Part shown: one piece after another, positions 58,131 through 64,000 of the stretch | Numbering within the stretch: the stretch's first letter is position 1 | How the letters are laid out: the number at the start of each line of letters is the position of its first letter | Assembly: GCA_023053685.1 (NCBI GenBank) | Contig: JALIGW010000005.1 | Span: forward strand, 52,007,742 to 52,071,741 | Direction of reading: 5' to 3' | Source of the DNA: Diadophis punctatus similis | Taxonomy: Eukaryota; Chordata; Lepidosauria; Squamata; Dipsadidae | Length of the DNA: 64,000 bases | Program-made: the position numbers and the translations under genes | The notes under the pieces: generated by a model | Seen by the model: only the letters and a program-made list of their open reading frames with translations | Database searches by the model: none | What the model was told of the DNA's origin: nothing

Positions 58131-59159
58131 ATGGAAGTGGACACTGGCTCATCCAAGTCCCTAATCTCCTGGACCACGCTCCAGCAGCTGGTGCCCAGCA
58201 TTTCAAAGCAATGCCTCAAGCCGTGCCCTGTGACTCTGAAAGACTATCAAGGGAAGTCCATCCCAATAGTGGGCTGTGGCACTTTCAACATAACCCACGG
58301 AAACTTCTCCGGCCTCCTTCCCCTGATCATTGTGAATGGCAACCTACCCAGCCTCCTGGGTTTAGACTGGTTCACTGTACTCGGCCTCAACGTGTCTGGC
58401 ATCCATGCCACAAATCCTGACACTTTCAGCATGCTATACAGCAAGTTTGCAGACATCTTTGACAATGGCCTGGCTAAATATAAGGGGAACCCCATTTCCT
58501 TTAATTTGGACCCGCCAATCTGCTTGAAACCTAGAAGGGTGCCATTCACGCTCCATCCCAAAGTGGACCAGGAGCTAGACAAACTGATAGCCCAAGGAGT
58601 CCTTGAGGCTGTTGACCATTCAAATTGGGAGACTCCCATAGTGATTCCACTCAAGCAAGATGGCTCTATTAGGATCTGTGCTGACTATAAGTGCACCATC
58701 AATAGGGCTTTACAAGCCAACCCCTACCCTGTGCCAGTGGTGGAACATCTCCTCCACTCTTTGGGCCAGGGTAAGGTATTTGCCAAGCTGGACCTAGCAC
58801 AGGCATACCAGCAGCTCCCGGTCGATGAAGCCACTGCCATGGCTCAAACCATTGTCACACACCATGGAGCTTTTAAGTGCAAACGCCTCCAATTCAGGGT
58901 GAGCATGGCCCCAGGCATATTTCAGAGCCTGATGGAGTGGCTGCTCCAGGGATTAGCAGGGGTAGTGCCCTATTTTGATGATGTTCTGACCTCTGCCACC
59001 AATCAGACAGAACTCGTCAATAAATTGAGAGCCATGCTTGCATGTTTCAGACGCGCACAGCTCAAATTAAAGCGGAAAAAAATGCAAGATAGGGATTTCT
59101 CAAGTAGAATTTTTGGGGTTCCTTATCGACTCCAAAGGACTCCATCCTACCCCTTCTAA
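58131..59159 (+). pseudogene. pol: Protease and reverse transcriptase of gypsy element
   Basis: 342 codons open. Residues 4-6 DTG form the aspartic protease active site and LLGLDW (75-80) is the protease C-terminal motif. RT follows: LIAQGVLEAV (152-161), the motif A aspartate in FAKLDLAQAY (Asp221), LQFRVSMAPGIFQ (253-265), where Arg256 replaces the usual Gly, and YFDD (281-284). The two catalytic Asp of YFDD are intact. After about codon 325 the frame slips, and the true continuation (FGFLIDSKG-like) is in frame +1 from 59113. The open start at 58131 is internal: protease would be made from a Gag-Pol precursor. Reverse transcription is the family role; this copy cannot make a full protein. 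Confidence 0.9.
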
Positions 59160-59934
59160 AGTTGACACCATACAAAAGGCGCCAGCCCCTTCTAATAAGG
59201 CTGAACTACAAGCCTTTCAGGGGCTGCTTAATTTTTATGCCATTTTTCTGCCCCATAAGGTTTCGCTGGCAGAGCCTCTCCATCGGCTATTCGTCTCCAA
59301 AACTCATTGGGGTCACAAGGAAGCAGACACTTTCAAGGCAGTTAAGGACATTCTGACCTCCAATGCACTGCTGGTCCAATACAATGACAGCCAGCCGCTG
59401 TCATTAGCATGCAATGCTTCTCCGTACAGCATTGGGGCTGGCCCAAGCCACATGCTTCCCAATGGGAAAGAAGCCCCAATTGCTTATTACTCATGGATCT
59501 GATCAGCTATGGAAAGGAATTATAGCCAATTAGATAGGGAGGCTCTAGCAACTGTCGCAGGAATCAAACGATTCCATGACTATGTATATGGTCGATTTTT
59601 TCATTTGGTCACGGACCATAAGCTGCTTTTGGGCTTGTTAGCAGGGGACTGCCAAACCCCCCAAATATTGTCCCCGCAAATGTTGCGGTGGACAGAATTT
59701 TTGGCTGCCTACAATTACCAGCTGCACTATAGACTGGGAAAGGATTTAGGATACGCTGATGCCCTTAATCGCTGCCCGCTTCTGGCACCTGTCATAGACC
59801 CAGCCCCCATGATCTCTGTCCTTTTAATAGAGGAGCTGCAGACTCCAATCTCTGCCACTGACATTGCCATTCATTCGGCCACTGACCCAGTCCTCTCCGA
59901 AGTTCTGGATTGGGTGCGTAGGGGGTGGCCGTGA
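59113..59934 (+). pseudogene. pol: RT thumb and RNase H region of gypsy element
   Basis: Starts GFLIDSKGLHPTPSKVDTIQ, the RT end, followed by the AELQAFQGLLNFYAIFLP connection motif. The RNase H domain begins at LACNASPYSIGAG, where Asn replaces the first catalytic Asp. A TGA at 59500-59502 interrupts in frame, then NYSQLDREALATVAGIKRFH holds the second acidic motif and FHLVTDHKLLLGLL the third, with Asp present. It ends LGYADALNRCP, the usual end of gypsy RNase H, then TGA at 59932. One catalytic residue and two stops make it inactive. Confidence 0.9.
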
Positions 59935-60870
59935 GGGCCAGTGCCACCCAAGTTCCAACCCTACCTCCTCAGACAGCATGAACTGTCTGTGCAAAAAGGG
60001 TGCCTTGTGTGGGGAAACTTGGTGGTTGCTCCTCCCGATTTGAGGGTGCCAATACTAAATTGCCTGCACACTGCCCATCCCGGCATCGTGTGCATGAAAT
60101 CCATGGGGTGCAGCTATGTGTGGTGGCCCAAGGGATTGAGGACTGGGTAGCCAAATGCCAGCAGTGCCAGCAATCCAGGCCAGGCCCCCCTGTAGTCCCT
60201 GTCTGGGAGTGGGAGACACCTAGAGCACCCTGGTCATGGATCCATCTGGATCTTGCTGGCCCCTTCCTAGGCCTGACCTTCATGGTTGTAGTAGATGCTT
60301 ATTCCAAATGGGTAGAGTTGGCCCTTATGTCATCCACCACTTCAGAGGCCATCATAAGGGTGTTGGAAAAGCTTTTTGCAACCCATGGGTTGCCCGACAT
60401 CATAGTGTCAGACAATGGCCCTCAATTCACTTCGGCACCCTTCCAGATGTTTCTTGCCGAGCATGGCATTCACCATGCCCCTACAGCCTTGTTCCACCCA
60501 GCGGCCAACAGCTTGGTGCAACGAGCTGTCAGATCAGCTAAGGAGGCATTAAGCCACCTGGTGCCTGGTAATTGGCACAATAAAAGTATGCCAATATCTC
60601 TTGGCACAACACACCACCCCATGCCCGGTCACCAAGCAAAGTCCTGCAGAGATACTCATGGGTCATTGGCTCCGGACCAACCTGGACCGACTGCACCCCA
60701 GCTACATCACCTAACAAACTCCTGACAAATGCAACAACACCAGAACATTTATAGTCAGAGATCCAGTCTTTGCCCAGAACTTTGGGACCAACCCAAGGTG
60801 GCTGCTTTGACACATCATACATTTAACTGGACCCTACTCTTATAGGGTCGAGCTCAACGATGGTTGAATT
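59935..60870 (+). pseudogene. pol: Integrase of gypsy element, broken, catalytic Glu to Gln
   Basis: The first part (59941-60147) carries the His pair of the HHCC zinc domain (CLHTAHPGI) and ends at TAG 60148. The rest continues in another frame, open to 60725, with CQQC completing HHCC. The core has Asp in HLDLAGPF (codon at about 60249) and Asp in VSDNGPQFTS (about 60411). Exactly 35 residues later, where Glu belongs, codon 60519-60521 is CAA, Gln (SLVQRAV). After about 60560 the frame decays; a degraded C-terminal GPYSYRVELNDG-type segment is visible near 60830-60865. Integrase inserts the cDNA; this one has lost its catalytic triad. Confidence 0.9.
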
Positions 60871-61219
60871 TGGCGGTGACACATAAACCAACTCCGACGG
60901 AGGTTCCCAGATGCGACCAATCAACAACCAGAGCAGGCCCAATCCTACCCATAGGAAGCACCACACTTCGCGGACTCTCAGGCCCAACTGGAGCCAATCC
61001 AAGCATCCCCAACCAAAGCGTTCTCGGCGCCAGACTTGCCTGAAGAGTCTGGCCCTCCAGCAATGAATGGGCCTTCACCTGGATTGGCTGCAAAGTCACC
61101 GGGAGTTCCGAAGGACTCTTCACCAGCTCCTCCCTCTTCGGCTGCCGCCCCAGAACTGAGATGATCAGGGTGGAGCCGACGGCAGCCAGTGTATCTGTCT
61201 GACTACACATGCGCCATCT
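60871..61219 (+). other. 3' internal region of gypsy element
   Basis: Proline/serine-rich decayed coding tail with stops in all frames. No envelope-like or other extra gene seen. Opposite-strand open frames here (60854-61210) are shadows. Confidence 0.6.
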
Positions 61220-61232
61220 AGGAGAAGAGGGG
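61220..61232 (+). promoter_or_regulatory. Polypurine tract of gypsy element
   Basis: AGGAGAAGAGGGG directly abuts the TGTTAAG start of the 3' LTR, the expected plus-strand primer site for reverse transcription. Confidence 0.88.
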
Positions 61233-61502
61233 TGTTAAGTCCTCGGGGTTACGACGATGCCTGGAGGCTTGCCAGCTGCAAGACGTTCTTCATTGTTTAA
61301 GACGTGAGCAACTAGCCAGTGGGAGAATGCAGCCCTGCCATTGGTCCACCCATCGGACAGTTCCTACATAAATAGCTGTCAGTTGGTTAATGTTGTTGCC
61401 TCACGGGAGTGCTTGTTCTTGGTTATTACTGTTAGCAATAAAGGTTGTTTGTTTCCCAACCTGCCTAGCCTCAGTTCCTGCCCACCTAGTTCTCCATACA
61501 GA
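61233..61502 (+). repeat. 3' LTR of Ty3/gypsy element
   Basis: About 270 bp, TGTTAAGTCC to CATACAGAG, matching the 5' LTR end to end with roughly 22 differences and one indel. It keeps AATAAA (61437-61442), but the TATA box reads TACATAAA. Confidence 0.92.
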
Positions 61503-61583
61503 GCTCCTGATATTATTTTTAATGTATTTCTTATATAAATTTCTAGGCCATGGAAAAGCAACGTGAGACCTAGGGCTGCATGC
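61503..61583 (+). repeat. 81-bp direct repeat, right flank of the gypsy element
   Basis: GCTCCTGATATTATTTTTAA through TAGGGCTGCATGC matches 56651-56731 with about seven differences over 81 bp. The sequence then becomes unrelated (ATTCTTTG). Confidence 0.9.
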
Positions 61584-64000
61584 ATTCTTTGTTTTAAGGT
61601 CCTGAAGCTCCTAGTTGTAAAACATCAGAAACCCAGCTTCCTGCCATTTTGAGATAAGAACATACAAATACTTTAATTTAAACCTTACAATTGGTTTAAC
61701 ACATATGAAAATGAAAACAAAATCAACTTCAAACGCCCTTACAAAAACAATCCTGTTCAACTTCACATGACTTACATGGCTCTATATGCTTTATAAAAAA
61801 GACTTTTGTGCTTTGCATCCAAAACTGCTCTTGCATGAAAAGAATCATGATATTTGCATGTTAGACATGGAAATATTTAACTATGTCTTCTTTATGTCCT
61901 TTATCAGGAACATGGTATAAAAATATGTTGTTGGGAAGAAGCATGATTATTCAAAAATTAGATCAGATGTTTCAATCACAAAATTTGCAAAATTTTCTAA
62001 ATCAATATTCAAGTGGAAATTATAGCTTGAACACATTAGTAGGCAGGTTCCTGTTTCAAAATAGTAATAATAATTAGTATCATTGAGTGATAGCTTTTGT
62101 TCTTTTTCCCAAGAGACCAGTATCAAAATACCTGTGCACTTTTTAAAACCAATTTTCATTCAATTCATTAAAAAAAATCTTTCAGATAAGATGATAATAG
62201 CTGAAAAACTAATATGGTGTGATTTTTCTTTATCAAGTATTTTCTTCCCTTATAAACAGATTCCACAGGGAATAAAGCATTTAAAAATTTGCAAGGCAGA
62301 TTCATGTACAACATTACTTTTTATATCTTTCTAGATATCTCCCTAGTTAAGGAAAGAGTGTTCCAAAAGAGCCTGGGGTATCACTGCACCTGCTGGAGTG
62401 ATCTATATTTCCTTGTTTAAGAGGCCTCTGGAGAAAACAGAGAAAAACAATACTTCCGTGGTCAAAAAAGCCCCTTTTTCAAACATATCTGCCGAGAGGA
62501 AGTAGAAGGTTGACTCAAGGAACTCTCTCATGAATTATCTCCTGGGGAAAAAATCTGGAACGTACAGAACAAACAAGGCTTTACATCTTGCAAGTATATA
62601 TAAAAAGAAGAACGAAGAAGTTGCTTCTTCTTCTTTAATTTTTCCTTTTAGGGAGAAATGAATCCTAGACTTTCTGACATGGAAAAGATAATGTTGCAAA
62701 AACTGCCAAAAAGTGTATCTTCTTTTTTGCAACTAATGATAGTGTTGGTCTACAAAAAAAAAGTAATTTTAACAGTGTTGGTTCTATAAAACAAAATCTA
62801 AACCGTTAGTTGATGGCACTATCAGAACATTGATTTTCTAGACAGGATTCAGTGCAGAAAGAAGAAAATAAATGGAAGTCTCAAATGAAAAAGGGTAAGA
62901 GAAATAAAGTGAGGAGAGGAGTTGCATATGGGAATATCACAATCATAGGGTTAAAAAGACAAGAAAGAACTATGATAAAGGGGTACATGAGCATTTAACC
63001 ACAAGCCTAACCACTTCCCAATGTTGATTTCTCTCTCTCAATTTTAGGCAATTTTATCTATTTCCTAAAAGACTATTTTAAAGACTGCATTGCACAACAT
63101 GCTAGGCTTATTATCACTATCATACATATTATCCTGGTTTACTTTGTTTACTTGTTTGTGTACCGTACTCTTTAAAGATAGCCCATCTGATTTTGTAACA
63201 AATCTATGTAGCATGCAAACCTAAAAAATAGATTTCTTCGGTATCCAAATCAAGCATGTTGGACAAAGACAAACAATAACTAATTTAGAGCAACAAATCT
63301 CCTTTGTTCCACTTCTGATTATCTCAGCATTGAAATAAAACTGCACCGAATAAAAATGTGGCTGTAACCTATAACTGGAGAGTGACACAATAGCAGTTCT
63401 AGGTTTTTACTAATAAAATAGGTTGCACCATATTTTTCAGGGATGATTTTATTCTTTATAGGAAATCAGATGAAGTCCTGCCATCCAAATCTCACCGATT
63501 TCCTGTATAAGTCTAATAAATAGTATTTAGTTCTAAAATGTTAACACACACGTTTATGGCCTAAATTATTTAACCACATATAACTCCATACTGTGTTTTT
63601 TGCTAGGGCTCTCTCAGAATCCTTACCATTTATCATATGTTGTCTGTCTTTTTTTCTATTCAGAAGCACAGCATGAAAAAACTTCATTTCACATTGAAAC
63701 ATCACAATGTGAAATAGTGTGATGAAATGAGTCACAGAAGGAGAGTTTGTGTTATACTCTGGTAAACAGTTGGTCTCCAGGAATAATAGTATTTTATGTG
63801 GTGACTGATATATTAATTGCAAATCCTAATATATAAATAATCCAAACGCAGGAGCTTCACTTAGTCTGGACTATATATACATTAAAAAATTACAAGTGCT
63901 GTGGCAAATGCTGATGAGGAGATATAACCCAGGCTGGATCTATGAATTCAGGCACTGTTACAGTACATTTTTGAAGTATTGTATGCAATTTTGCCAATGT
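61584..64000. other. Unique AT-rich sequence, no gene seen
   Basis: Small open frames on both strands (61883-62077, 62083-62334, 63541-63822) are short, overlapping and without motifs. No repeat boundary recognised. Confidence 0.4.

Larger units (their letters stand above)
56732..61502 (+). mobile_element. Ty3/gypsy LTR retrotransposon, complete but inactivated
   Basis: About 4.77 kb: 5' LTR, primer site, gag, protease, reverse transcriptase, RNase H, integrase, polypurine tract and 3' LTR, all on the plus strand. The order protease-RT-RNase H-integrase is the Ty3/gypsy order. There is no envelope gene. Stops and frameshifts occur in gag (57437, 57569-57574 and around 57490 and 57860), at the RT/RNase H junction (near 59105), in RNase H (59500), between RNase H and integrase (59932, 60148), and the integrase catalytic glutamate is lost. 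With LTRs about 8% apart it is an old copy. Confidence 0.93.

Noticed and set aside
60854..61210. 118-codon minus-strand open frame in the gypsy 3' region, a possible antisense gene
   Set aside because: It is a shadow of the decayed proline-rich plus-strand tail, with no motif or promoter.

Overview
This window looks like non-coding nuclear DNA of a squamate reptile, most likely a snake. It is AT-rich, it contains no recognisable host exon, tRNA, rRNA or bacterial-type gene, and it is filled with nested transposable elements. The snake call rests on many tRNA-headed SINEs with a GCTATT tail, many 5'-truncated CR1/L3-like LINE tails that run straight into long (AAAT)n, (AAAC)n or (ACAT)n arrays, and an (AATAG)n array on a LINE tail. 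Microsatellites linked to CR1-type LINE tails are a reported feature of snake genomes. The window could be a gene desert or the inside of a very long intron; the sequence does not decide between them.

Layout. 0.4-5 kb: a TA-flanked MITE, two hAT-type elements with perfect 8-bp target duplications, and two SINEs. 7.1-10.5 kb: an L1-like insertion with a 12-bp target duplication, itself carrying a CR1/L3 tail and large microsatellites. 11-24 kb: mostly unique AT-rich sequence with small foldback elements, SINEs and one unexplained reverse-strand open stretch near 17 kb. 24.6-34.4 kb: a dense cluster with foldback hAT elements, a 2.7-kb relative, a 392-bp TA-flanked element, LINE tails, and an L1 3' end containing a hAT element. 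37.8-39.6 kb: another hAT element, and a second copy of the first MITE family with a hAT hairpin inside it. 40.2-42.8 kb: a 48-bp minisatellite split by a LINE whose reverse-transcriptase region is largely open. That LINE is itself hit by a CR1/L3 tail and by an antisense copy of its own family. 45-52 kb: a third TA-flanked foldback MITE, an L1 ORF1-like fragment, and a 312-bp near-perfect palindrome. 56.6-61.6 kb: a complete but inactivated Ty3/gypsy LTR retrotransposon (LTR, gag, protease, RT, RNase H, integrase, polypurine tract, LTR).

How the parts relate. Nothing here forms a working gene system. The interest lies in structure: (1) the gypsy provirus is bracketed by 81-bp direct repeats that are about as diverged as its LTRs; (2) one hAT family has conserved ends, perfect 8-bp duplications and widely varying, often palindromic interiors; (3) the 48-bp minisatellite repeats a splice-acceptor-like motif in every unit and has a higher-order structure; (4) opposed LINE copies form a long inverted repeat. 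Boundaries come from reading by eye. Family names are given only as far as motifs allow.
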